Origin: an uncultured Bacteroidota bacterium
Lineage (GTDB): Bacteria; Bacteroidota; Bacteroidia; Chitinophagales; LD1
Length of the DNA stretch: 33,457 nucleotides
Assembly (NCBI GenBank): GCA_903861145.1
Contig: CAIOTH010000073.1
Location: forward strand, 1 to 33,457
Reading direction: 5' to 3'
Shown here: piece by piece, positions 1 through 6,365 of the stretch
Layout: every line of letters starts with the position of its first letter
How positions within the stretch are numbered: the first letter of the stretch is position 1
The notes under the pieces: model-generated
The model's database searches: none
What the model was told of the DNA's origin: nothing
The model's input: the letters and a program-made list of their open reading frames with translations, nothing else
Program-made: the position numbers and the translations under genes

Positions 1-617
1 GCGCCACCGGGCTTCACGTCTAATTCGCAAACGGGATTTGTAAAACCCTTTGGGCCCCACCAGTGGGCCATGTGCCCGGGATCAGTCCATGCTTTCCATA
101 CTAATTTGACCGGTGCATTAAAGATGCGGGTAATGGTTAGCACGGGTCGATTGCTTTGCTTTTGTTGAAGATATGCATCGAGTTTCTCAATATTCTGTTC
201 AAGGCCTTTATCGGCTTTGTGGTTCTTTACTACCGATTCAAACAGCTCTTTCGATTCAAAAAGCATGTGCCATTTAATAAGTGTTTTTTCGCCTTCGGCA
301 ATAAAATTTATGGTCGTAATAAAATTAGGAGCATAGTGTTCGAACACTATTGACCGGTGCAGCACTACCTCTTTAAAAACGCTTTTGTTTGGATAATTGG
401 TGCCATCGGGGCCATGCATTATAAACTCCCAGGCACCGCCCGGTTTAACTTCCATTTTATGGATAGTATTGGTAAAGCCATTAGGACCCCACCAGTTTTT
501 AATATGTTCGGGGTTTATAAAAACCTCCCAAACGAGTTCTACAGGCGCGTTAAGCAACCTGCTAATAGATAATTCGCGCCCTGCGAAATCGCTATTGTTT
601 TCTTTTCTTTCGGCCAT
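1..617 (-). CDS. Tandem SRPBCC (AHSA1-type) protein, 3' end beyond the left edge
   Basis: The frame read leftward from ATG at 617 stays open to base 1 (205 codons). Two AHSA1/START-like copies are visible. The first (about residues 15-150) has NAPVELVWEVF, a WWGPNGF core and VKPGGAWEF. After a coiled link ending LDAYLQQKQS, the second begins NAPVKLVWKAW, WWGPKGF and VKPGG, and is cut by the window edge. SRPBCC domains form a hydrophobic cavity; this subfamily is usually of unknown ligand and is commonly paired with an ArsR regulator, as here. The gene starts inside the end of the regulator (26-bp overlap, different frame), so the two are almost certainly co-transcribed from the promoter near 1000. 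Family assignment is firm; function is not known. Confidence 0.88.
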   Translation of the reverse strand, partial: MAERKENNSDFAGRELSISRLLNAPVELVWEVFINPEHIKNWWGPNGFTNTIHKMEVKPGGAWEFIMHGPDGTNYPNKSVFKEVVLHRSIVFEHYAPNFITTINFIAEGEKTLIKWHMLFESKELFESVVKNHKADKGLEQNIEKLDAYLQQKQSNRPVLTITRIFNAPVKLVWKAWTDPGHMAHWWGPKGFTNPVCELDVKPGG

Positions 618-942
618 GTTTTTTGCTTTTGGTTTGTAATTCGTTCAAATAAATTTCAAGTGAATCCAACTTTGCCTCCCAAAACTTCCGGTATTCTTCG
701 ACCCAATCAGACACTTCACTTAATTTATCGAGTTTGGCTTCGCAGTAACGCTCGCGCCCTTGCTGGGTAATGGTTATTAATCCGCACTCGGTTAGTATTT
801 TAATGTGTTTGGATATAGCAGGCCTGCTAACATCAAAACGCTCAGCCACGGCATTTAAGTTTAGCGATTTGTGAGCCAATAAATTGATAATCTCCCTACG
901 TGTAGGGTCGGCTATTGCCTGAAAAACATCTCTTCTTACCAT
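592..942 (-). CDS. ArsR-family HTH transcriptional regulator
   Basis: A 116-residue winged-helix repressor of the ArsR/SdpR type. The opening FQAIADPTRREIINLL and the recognition helix region VSRPAISKHIKILTECGLI are characteristic, followed by the wing (TQQGRERYC) and a basic tail (KKHGRKKRKQ). I see none of the paired cysteines used by metal-sensing ArsR proteins. The downstream AHSA1-type gene overlaps it by 26 bp, a pairing seen in many bacteria. Two TTCGGTTAC palindromes lie within the predicted promoter just upstream (958-998), which suggests autorepression of the two-gene operon. The inducer cannot be read from sequence. Confidence 0.93.
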   Translation of the reverse strand: MVRRDVFQAIADPTRREIINLLAHKSLNLNAVAERFDVSRPAISKHIKILTECGLITITQQGRERYCEAKLDKLSEVSDWVEEYRKFWEAKLDSLEIYLNELQTKSKKHGRKKRKQ

Positions 943-957
943 GATTGCTTACATTAT

Positions 958-998
958 GTAACTATTCGGTTACAAATGTAATGAAACCGTTCGGTTAC
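958..998. promoter_or_regulatory. Two ArsR operator palindromes flanking the -7 box
   Basis: Site 1 is GTAAC-TATTCG-GTTAC (958-973), just downstream of the -7 box at the expected transcription start. Site 2 is the looser inverted repeat from GTAA (978) to TTAC (998), filling the spacer between -33 and -7. Both contain TTCGGTTAC (965-973 and 990-998), 25 bp apart, so a repressor could bind the same DNA face. That these are the ArsR operator is inferred from position and symmetry. Confidence 0.7.
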
Positions 999-1002
999 GC
1001 AA
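973..1002 (-). promoter_or_regulatory. Bacteroidota-type promoter of the ArsR-SRPBCC operon
   Basis: On the minus strand TTG (1002-1000) is followed by exactly 19 bases and then TACATTTG (980-973), matching the Bacteroidota housekeeping consensus TTG-N19-TAnnTTTG. The ArsR start codon at 942 would leave a leader of roughly 25 bases. It is the best promoter match I found in the window. Confidence 0.8.
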
Positions 1003-1036
1003 ATTTTGGGAGGTATTTTTTGTAATTGGTTATCTC

Positions 1037-1101
1037 AACAGCCAGACTCACCCGCCCTTTGGGCACCCCTCTCTATGAAAAATAGAGAGGGGAACAGCCA
1101 A
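1037..1101. repeat. Intergenic hairpin element bracketed by AACAGCCA
   Basis: A perfect 11-bp stem CCCCTCTCTAT (1066-1076) / ATAGAGAGGGG (1082-1092) with loop GAAAA follows a smaller hairpin GCCC-TTT-GGGC (1054-1064). The word AACAGCCA occurs on both sides (1037-1044 and 1093-1100). No T-run follows on either strand, so it is not a classical terminator. It resembles the dispersed GC-rich imperfect palindromes common between Bacteroidota genes; a related structure lies at 3415-3474. Confidence 0.55.
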
Positions 1102-1175
1102 TAAATCCAGCGTTGTATTTTCCGAAGAAGTCGATTGTAAATCTTAATTTTAAAGGGATAATAACAACACCTACT

Positions 1176-1748
1176 ATGACCAAAGATTATATGGATAGCG
1201 TAAAAAAGCAGTTTGAGTATTACAAATTGCTGGGTGAAAAAACCATGGAGCAAATGCCGGATGAAGCTTTGTTTTGGCAATACAACGAAACAAGTAATAG
1301 TGTGGCGACTATAGTAAAACACATGGCAGGCAACATGCTTTCGAGATGGACGGATTTTTTAACCAGTGATGGGGAAAAGGAATGGCGGAACCGCGATGGT
1401 GAGTTTGAAAATGACATTAACACGCGCGAAGCGCTGATGCAAAAATGGAGCGAGGGCTGGAAGTGTTTTTTTGATGCCGTGAATTCGCTAACGGATGAAG
1501 ACCTCAATAAAATAATTTACATCCGCAACCAGGGGCACACGGTTTGCGAAGCCATTAACCGGCAACTTGCACACTATCCTTATCACGTTGGGCAAATTGT
1601 GTTTATTGGCAAAATGGTTTGCGACGAAAAATGGAAATCGTTATCTATACCTAAGGGGACTTCGGCAACCTACAACACCGAAAAATTTGCGCAGCCCAAA
1701 ACTAAGGCTCATTTTACTGACGAGCTTTTTAAGAATGTGGAGAAGTAG
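1176..1748 (+). CDS. DinB-superfamily protein (DUF1572-like)
   Basis: A 190-residue four-helix-bundle protein of the DinB/YfiT type. The ATG at 1176 is chosen because MTKDYMDSVKKQFEYYK begins the family's first helix; the upstream in-frame ATG at 1113 would add residues unlike the family. KHMAGN and HYPYHVGQI supply the histidines that form the usual metal site, and NSVATIVKH and DAVNSLTDEDL fit the fold. Members are often called damage-inducible or thiol-transferase-like, but the activity of this DUF1572-like branch is unknown. It stands alone between the divergent ArsR operon and the T9SS gene. Confidence 0.85.
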   Translation: MTKDYMDSVKKQFEYYKLLGEKTMEQMPDEALFWQYNETSNSVATIVKHMAGNMLSRWTDFLTSDGEKEWRNRDGEFENDINTREALMQKWSEGWKCFFDAVNSLTDEDLNKIIYIRNQGHTVCEAINRQLAHYPYHVGQIVFIGKMVCDEKWKSLSIPKGTSATYNTEKFAQPKTKAHFTDELFKNVEK

Positions 1749-1814
1749 CTGTTTACGGTTTAGAGTTTACAGCTAAAGAGTCGGATTAAAAATTAACTTG
1801 AATAATAAAAAAGC

Positions 1815-1822
1815 TAACTTTG
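1815..1822 (+). promoter_or_regulatory. Possible -7 box of the T9SS protein gene
   Basis: TAACTTTG fits TAnnTTTG and lies 15 bp before the GTG start, implying a very short leader. A TTG lies upstream at 1798, but the spacing is 14 rather than 19, so support is partial. Confidence 0.4.
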
Positions 1823-1837
1823 GTATAAACCAGATTA

Positions 1838-3337
1838 GTGAAGCCTCTGTTTAAAGTTTTCCTCGCTCTATTACCGTTTGTCGCCTCTGCACAAAATTGG
1901 GAGATATTCAATTCGTACGATCATTATAATTACCAGCAGGCCTCAGCCCCACTTATAAATAGCGTTTGCTTTGCAGATTCGTTTAAAGTATTGAATGGTG
2001 ATACTATCTATTTTGTGAATAGAATTGTGGAGCGAAATAACATAAACAATACGGGCCAGCATGACACGGCACAACTAAACCGGTGGCAATTTTTGCAAAG
2101 AGAAATACGGCGTAAATCCAGCGGATGGTACGTTCTGTTTAATCCTGGTTCTATGGTTATAGATCCCCATGCTGCAATTGGGTATAGTTGGCTATATGAC
2201 ACTACCAGAAATATTACAGCCACTGTAACAGCCGTTGATACAATTACGGTATTTGGATTACCGGATTCTGCCAAATACATAACCCTTAGCAACGGAGGTG
2301 GATCGATATTGCTCACACGGTCTTATGGAATTTTGATATTCCCCTCGGACACCTCCGATCACTTACAACCTGACACCGGCGATTTTTTGTTACGAGGTAT
2401 TCAAACGCGCAACATTGGGGAGCATGTTTTAGCATTCAACGACATTTATAATTTTAACGTAGGAGATATTTTTGTTTATACCTTACTTTATGTTGAAAGT
2501 GCCTACACAACAACTACTACATGGAAATATAGAATTATCGATAAGCAGGTTTTTGCGGATTCCATCAAATATATGATACGCAGTATTTCTTCTTCGCAAA
2601 CCAATGACCCCAATAATGACCGACCGGTGATAACGGTTGATACAGAATATTTGTTTTTCGATAACACGCCAACAGATTTATCTAACGCTTACCCGGGTGA
2701 ATTTACAAAGTTTGTTGACCTGTATAATAATGGCAACTATAGTCCGGCAACGGGAGAGTATGACGAACCTTATTATTCTATGGCATCGTACGTTAGAGAT
2801 GATGTTTATGGCGTTCACTGTAAAAAACTGGGTGTCAATAATTATTTCGGAATGTACGATTCCATCCAAACCGCCCAAATGATAAGTGGTGTGTCAAACG
2901 GAGGATGGTTATTCCCTTCGTATTATTGTACGATTTGCGAAGGACTTGGACATGTTCACTGGGAGTCTTCGGCCTTCGAAGAATATTATTCGTCAATTGA
3001 ACTAAAGGGTTATACCAAAAACGGAAATACTTACGGAAGCGTTCCATCCGACGGTGATTTAACTGGAATAGCCGGTCCATCGAGCCAAGAACCTTCATTT
3101 AGCGTCTATCCAAACATTATTACGGACAAGCTACTCATTCATATGAAATCGCTACCCGGATATGCCGCATACAATTTTACTCTATTTGACTTAACCGGCA
3201 GGCAGTTATTGGTTGAACCTTTAGAGCACTCAACTTCATCTATTGATTGTAGCTATCTTGCTACTGCAATGTATTTATGGAAAGTAAGAGACGAAAGTGG
3301 CAATGTAGTGGGTGCCGGTAAAATTATCAAGCAGTAG
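1838..3337 (+). CDS. Secreted protein with T9SS type A sorting domain
   Basis: The 499-residue product starts at a GTG: the signal peptide begins immediately (KPLFKVFLALLPFVASA, cleavage before QNWEIF) and no ATG lies upstream in frame. The middle (about 20-410) is beta-rich, Tyr/Asp/Thr-rich and matches nothing I recognise. The last 80 residues are a Por secretion-system type A sorting domain: FSVYPNIITDKLLIH, FTLFDLTGRQLL, then YLATAMYLWKVRDESGNVV and a closing KIIKQ. The protein should cross the outer membrane by the type IX system and be surface-anchored or released. Function of the cargo part is unknown. It stands alone, with a non-coding stretch of 770 bp behind it. Confidence 0.85.
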   Translation: MKPLFKVFLALLPFVASAQNWEIFNSYDHYNYQQASAPLINSVCFADSFKVLNGDTIYFVNRIVERNNINNTGQHDTAQLNRWQFLQREIRRKSSGWYVLFNPGSMVIDPHAAIGYSWLYDTTRNITATVTAVDTITVFGLPDSAKYITLSNGGGSILLTRSYGILIFPSDTSDHLQPDTGDFLLRGIQTRNIGEHVLAFNDIYNFNVGDIFVYTLLYVESAYTTTTTWKYRIIDKQVFADSIKYMIRSISSSQTNDPNNDRPVITVDTEYLFFDNTPTDLSNAYPGEFTKFVDLYNNGNYSPATGEYDEPYYSMASYVRDDVYGVHCKKLGVNNYFGMYDSIQTAQMISGVSNGGWLFPSYYCTICEGLGHVHWESSAFEEYYSSIELKGYTKNGNTYGSVPSDGDLTGIAGPSSQEPSFSVYPNIITDKLLIHMKSLPGYAAYNFTLFDLTGRQLLVEPLEHSTSSIDCSYLATAMYLWKVRDESGNVVGAGKIIKQ

Positions 3338-3352
3338 GGTAAATTTTGCCGC

Positions 3353-3412
3353 AGCCTTTTCCGCGATTGATTTTTTAATGGAAAGGGCTTCGCGATGACA
3401 GCTTTTTTATTT
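3353..3412 (+). terminator. Weak candidate terminator of the T9SS gene
   Basis: AGCCTTTTCC (3353-3362) can pair with GGAAAGGGCT (3380-3389) with one wobble. An alternative stem CGCGA/TCGCG (3362-3366/3390-3394) is mutually exclusive with it. A T-rich run (3402-3412) comes some 12 bp later, further than in a canonical intrinsic terminator. Confidence 0.35.
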
Positions 3413-3414
3413 TG

Positions 3415-3474
3415 AACAGCCAACCCCTTCCGTCCCCGAGGCGGGGAAACCGAAGCCGAAATACAAACAGCCAA
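3415..3474. repeat. Second hairpin element bracketed by AACAGCCAA
   Basis: AACAGCCAA occurs at 3415-3423 and 3466-3474, enclosing a CCCCG-AGG-CGGGG hairpin (3434-3446). The layout matches the element at 1037-1101: same bracketing word, similar unit length (51 versus 56 bp), GC-rich hairpin inside. The sequence after it (3475-3520) is also GC-rich and imperfectly palindromic. Confidence 0.5.
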
Positions 3475-3582
3475 CCACCCCGGCAGCGTTGCCTACGGGC
3501 GACAACATGGGGATGGCCCCTACAAGTTATCCGCACCTATTGCATGGAATTGTTTAACCATTTATCTTCGTAAAATAATATG

Positions 3583-3602
3583 AAATAGCAATATTGCTAT
3601 TT
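3583..3602. repeat. 20-bp perfect palindrome
   Basis: Ten bases AAATAGCAAT followed by their exact reverse complement. The flanking word TGAAATAGC recurs at 3619-3627. It could be an operator or a cruciform-type intergenic repeat; no neighbouring gene start makes the role obvious. Confidence 0.6.
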
Positions 3603-3938
3603 TCAAATTTTTGTTCTTTGAAATAGCGAGGCGCCCCGAATAAAACCAAATACATTTCGCACGGAGCCACGGAGTTTAACAGCCGAGCAATACAAGTATG
3701 GTTAATACTATCAGAAATATTTTTGGAAGAAGTTTGTTGAAAGACAATTGCCTGGGCCAGGTTTAAATAATTTAGAAATGGACCGGATAAAAATGGAAAT
3801 TTGAGCTAGGCAAAGCACAAAGATAATTGATAGTCAATAATTTATATAGGGTATACATCATCTAAAATTGGCGATTTTTGAGCAATTATCTCTTCCCAAC
3901 TAATTGATAACCTGACTTTTATAAATTATAATTTTCGC

Positions 3939-3958
3939 AAAAGTATACAAAAGTATAC
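3939..3958. repeat. Tandem 10-bp repeat AAAAGTATAC x2
   Basis: Two exact, adjacent copies. Read on the minus strand each gives TACTTTTG, a match to the Bacteroidota -7 box TAnnTTTG, so the repeat might be a leftward double promoter, but no TTG sits at the right distance and no gene lies to its left before the T9SS stop codon. Confidence 0.55.
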
Positions 3959-3991
3959 AGATTTTTTTCTGTTTTTGGAGACTTAATAGTT

Positions 3992-4037
3992 GTAGGGTAT
4001 GTAGCATGAAATTGCAAGTGGTTGCACGCTTCCCTAC
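3992..4037. promoter_or_regulatory. Nested inverted repeat upstream of the sigma-factor gene
   Basis: GTAGGG (3992-3997) can pair with CCCTAC (4032-4037), and inside lies TGCAA-GTGG-TTGCA (4013-4026). It sits about 70 bp before the sigma-factor start, where an autoregulatory site would be expected. A weak -7-like TACATTTA follows at 4072-4079. Regulatory role is inferred from position only. Confidence 0.35.
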
Positions 4038-4106
4038 TATATAATGCTTTTAGAAAGCCCGGCATAAATTTTACATTTACCGGCTACGGGATTTAATTAA
4101 TTTGAG

Positions 4107-4679
4107 TTGAGCGAAAACGAACTTATAGCGCTTTTAAAACAAGGCGACAGGAGCGCATTTGATTATTTGGTTACCAACCACCAGGTACGCATATATAATG
4201 CCTGTTTGGGCGTGTTGCGTAGTCAGGAAGATGCAGAGGACGTAACGCAAGAGGTTTTTGTAGAAATATACCGCTCAATCAATAGCTTTAAAGAAGAGGC
4301 AAAGCTTTCAACCTGGATGTATAGGATTGCCATGACCAAATCGCTTGATTTTTTGCGTGGAAAGAAAAGAAAGAAACGGTTCGCTTTTATGAAACCATTG
4401 TTTGGGGAAGATAATGCGCCGAGATATGATCCACCTGATTTTGTTCACCCCGGAGTTCAACTCGAAAACAAGGAAACTGCCGCACAATTGTTTAAGGCGA
4501 TTGCTGAATTACCGGAAAATCAAAAGGTTGCCTTTACGCTTAACAAAATTGAGGGACTTAGTTACCAGGAAATAAGCGAGATTATGGAAACAACGGTGCC
4601 ATCTGTAGAGTCGTTGTTATTTAGAGCAAGACAAAATCTTAAAAACCTGTTGAGCGAATATTACAATAGCAATTTCTAG
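4107..4679 (+). CDS. ECF-type RNA polymerase sigma factor
   Basis: 190 residues with the two ECF regions. Sigma-2 spans about 18-88 (DAEDVTQEVFVEIYRSI, then KLSTWMYRIAMTKSLDFLR). A basic/aromatic linker follows, and sigma-4 spans about 128-185 (LPENQKVAFTLNKIEGLSYQEI, SVESLLFRARQNLK). The start is TTG at 4107, the only start codon after an in-frame TAA at 4098. It heads a run of five same-strand genes (4107-7408); the small membrane protein next door is its probable anti-sigma factor. ECF factors of this kind are held at the membrane until an envelope signal releases them, and usually drive their own operon, here the Spy-like, MbnP-like and di-haem peroxidase genes. Confidence 0.93.
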   Translation: MSENELIALLKQGDRSAFDYLVTNHQVRIYNACLGVLRSQEDAEDVTQEVFVEIYRSINSFKEEAKLSTWMYRIAMTKSLDFLRGKKRKKRFAFMKPLFGEDNAPRYDPPDFVHPGVQLENKETAAQLFKAIAELPENQKVAFTLNKIEGLSYQEISEIMETTVPSVESLLFRARQNLKNLLSEYYNSNF

Positions 4680-4714
4680 CGCAAGTTATTTAACCCAAAA
4701 GCATCTAACTAAAT

Positions 4715-5026
4715 ATGGAAGGCGAAAAAGATAAATGGATTGAAAGAACGCTAAACAGCCTGGAGGGCATTCAACCAGCTGTTCCATCGACAGATATGCA
4801 TGGCCGCATTATGCAGCGGTTGCAGGCTGAGCGGTTCAGAATTGTACCCGATAAAGTTAAGCCAGCCACTATTTATAGAGCAGCAGCGGCTATTTTATTG
4901 ATTATGGCGCTTAACATTTTTACCTGCACCATGTTTTCGAAAAACGTGACTGAGAAGAAGGGATTGCAAAGTTTTGCAAAAGAATACTCCATATCGGGCG
5001 GTAGCGAGAGCCTGTTAAATATTTAA
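4715..5026 (+). CDS. Small membrane-anchored protein, probable anti-sigma factor
   Basis: 103 residues. A charged cytoplasmic N-terminus (KDKWIERTLNSLEGIQPAVPS, then MHGRIMQRLQAERF) resembles the short sigma-binding helices of Bacteroidota anti-sigma proteins. One membrane span follows at about 53-74 (IYRAAAAILLIMALNIFTC), then a short periplasmic tail. No zinc HxxxCxxC motif is present, so it would be a non-ZAS type. The assignment rests on position, 35 bp after an ECF sigma gene and 3 bp before a periplasmic sensor-like gene, together with topology. Without the neighbour it would be called hypothetical. Confidence 0.7.
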   Translation: MEGEKDKWIERTLNSLEGIQPAVPSTDMHGRIMQRLQAERFRIVPDKVKPATIYRAAAAILLIMALNIFTCTMFSKNVTEKKGLQSFAKEYSISGGSESLLNI

Positions 5027-5029
5027 GCC

Positions 5030-5578
5030 ATGAAACCGGTGGGAAAACAAACGCTTTTGACAATTTTGGTGCTGGTACTGGTAGCTCTAAATATAGGGCT
5101 GGTAACTTTTATGTGGTACACCCAACGCCCCAACAACGGACCAGGCGGACCCGAAACGGCGAATTTTTTGATGCGCGAATTACGCCTTAGCAAAGAGCAG
5201 GAAGGTAAATACCACGACTTGCAGAAGCAATTTAACGATAGCCTTGAACCTATTAGAGAAAGAGAACGGCAAATACACGATCGTTTTTTTGGCATGATGC
5301 ACGCGGTAAATCCTGATTCTGTATTGGTAACTGCAACTATTGATACCATGGGGCATATACGCGCTGAAATTGAATATTTAACCTTTGCTCATTTCAGGCA
5401 GGTGCGGGCTTTATGCAATGCTGAACAACAACAAAAGTTTGACAACATAATAAGTGATGCCATGCGGCGTATGGGGCCACGGCCGCAAGGGCCGCGTGGG
5501 CCGGGAAAAGAGCAACACAGGCCCCAAGGCCCGCAGGAAGGGCAAGGAGGCCCACCGGATGGCCCGCCGCCTCATTAA
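5030..5578 (+). CDS. Spy/CpxP-like periplasmic protein (heavy-metal sensor family)
   Basis: 182 residues: an N-terminal membrane anchor or uncleaved signal (about 8-30), then a helical periplasmic domain (about 42-147) with the family's LRLSKEQEGKYHDLQKQF and LTFAHFRQVRALCNAEQQQKF segments. These are the two LTxxQ-type repeats of the CpxP/Spy/CnrR-like Metal_resist group, degenerate here. The last 35 residues are unusual: almost only Gly, Pro, Gln and Arg, collagen-like (RPQGPRGPG, GPPDGPPPH). Relatives act as periplasmic chaperones or as sensors that restrain an ECF sigma/anti-sigma pair, as CnrX does. It starts 3 bp after the anti-sigma stop codon, so the three genes very likely work together. 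Confidence 0.8.
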   Translation: MKPVGKQTLLTILVLVLVALNIGLVTFMWYTQRPNNGPGGPETANFLMRELRLSKEQEGKYHDLQKQFNDSLEPIRERERQIHDRFFGMMHAVNPDSVLVTATIDTMGHIRAEIEYLTFAHFRQVRALCNAEQQQKFDNIISDAMRRMGPRPQGPRGPGKEQHRPQGPQEGQGGPPDGPPPH

Positions 5579-5615
5579 ATGTTTGCCTACCTCAATAATT
5601 AATTAGCTTAGCCCT

Positions 5616-6365
5616 ATGAGCCAGGTAAAATTAGTGATGCGTTTTGTGATATGCATTGCGGTGCTTAGTACCGCAGGTTCGTTTACAGAACCTGTGGAAA
5701 AGGCCAAGCTGAACATAAGAATTGAACATTTTGCAGGGCCGCAACGCTTAAGCCTGGATTCGGTTGAGTATAAAAACGCTTTGGGACAAACGTTTACAGT
5801 TTCACGATTCAGGTATTACCTCAGCAATGTTATTCTGAAAAACACAGATGGTGCCGAGTTTCAATCGCCCGATTATTTTTTGGTTGACGAGGCTGAACCT
5901 GATTCAAAATTGATAACAATTAAAGGTATACCTGTTGGCAATTACAGTTCCATTTCGTTTACTATCGGGGTTGATAGCTTGCACAATTGCAGCGGCGCAC
6001 AAAGCGGCGCGCTTGACCCTGTTAATGGCATGTTTTGGACATGGAGCACCGGATACATTTTTTTAAAACTAGAGGGACACGCCGATGCCTCTACGTCGCC
6101 CGGACATATTTTTGAATATCATATTGGCGGATATGCAGCACCCAATAATTGCATTAGAAGGGTTACGTTGAATTTCAAAAAAAAGGGGATCGGCATTGCC
6201 AATGATAAAACGGATGAGTTACCCCTTAAGGCTGATATTTTGGAAATCTTCAAACCCCCGACTAACATTGATTTTTCGAAACTCTCATCAGTAACCGATT
6301 TCCATAATGCCACCACTATTGCCAATAATTATGAAGACATGTTTACAATAAATGCTGATGAATGA
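5616..6365 (+). CDS. MbnP-family copper-binding protein
   Basis: 249 residues with an N-terminal signal (about 1-22). The MbnP core is recognisable: LDPVNGMFWTWSTGYIFLKLEG, with tryptophans 141 and 143, followed by FEYHIGGY. Other conserved-looking residues are His123 and Cys125 (SLHNCSG) and Cys179 (NNCIRR), the cysteines possibly a disulfide. In characterised MbnP proteins a partner di-haem enzyme oxidises a tryptophan to kynurenine, which then helps bind copper. The partner gene follows with an ATGA overlap, so the two are translationally coupled. Which tryptophan is modified here, and whether copper is bound, is inference. Confidence 0.85.
   Translation: MSQVKLVMRFVICIAVLSTAGSFTEPVEKAKLNIRIEHFAGPQRLSLDSVEYKNALGQTFTVSRFRYYLSNVILKNTDGAEFQSPDYFLVDEAEPDSKLITIKGIPVGNYSSISFTIGVDSLHNCSGAQSGALDPVNGMFWTWSTGYIFLKLEGHADASTSPGHIFEYHIGGYAAPNNCIRRVTLNFKKKGIGIANDKTDELPLKADILEIFKPPTNIDFSKLSSVTDFHNATTIANNYEDMFTINADE

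Larger units (their letters stand above)
3338..4106. other. Long non-coding interval with several repeats
   Basis: I see no credible gene in these 769 bp. In order it holds a hairpin after the T9SS gene (3353-3389), a GC-rich hairpin element (3415-3474), the repeated half-site CACGGAG-C-CACGGAG (3660-3674), a 20-bp perfect palindrome (3583-3602) with its half-site TGAAATAGC repeated at 3619, a tandem 10-bp repeat (3939-3958), and a nested inverted repeat (3992-4037) ahead of the sigma-factor gene. Composition is AT-rich from about 3540 onward. Confidence 0.7.

Noticed and set aside
1113-1175. N-terminal extension of the DinB-like protein
   Set aside because: The family's first helix begins at the ATG at 1176; the extra 21 residues resemble nothing.
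1035-1322. A 95-codon minus-strand frame at the DinB-like gene
   Set aside because: It overlaps the DinB-like gene and a hairpin; its product has no sensible composition.
3338-4106. tRNA, small gene or CRISPR array in the long gap
   Set aside because: No cloverleaf, no regular repeat-spacer pattern and no credible reading frame were found; only short palindromes and a two-unit repeat.
4107-4679. Sigma factor as pseudogene for lack of an ATG
   Set aside because: The TTG start gives a full-length ECF protein with both conserved regions intact.
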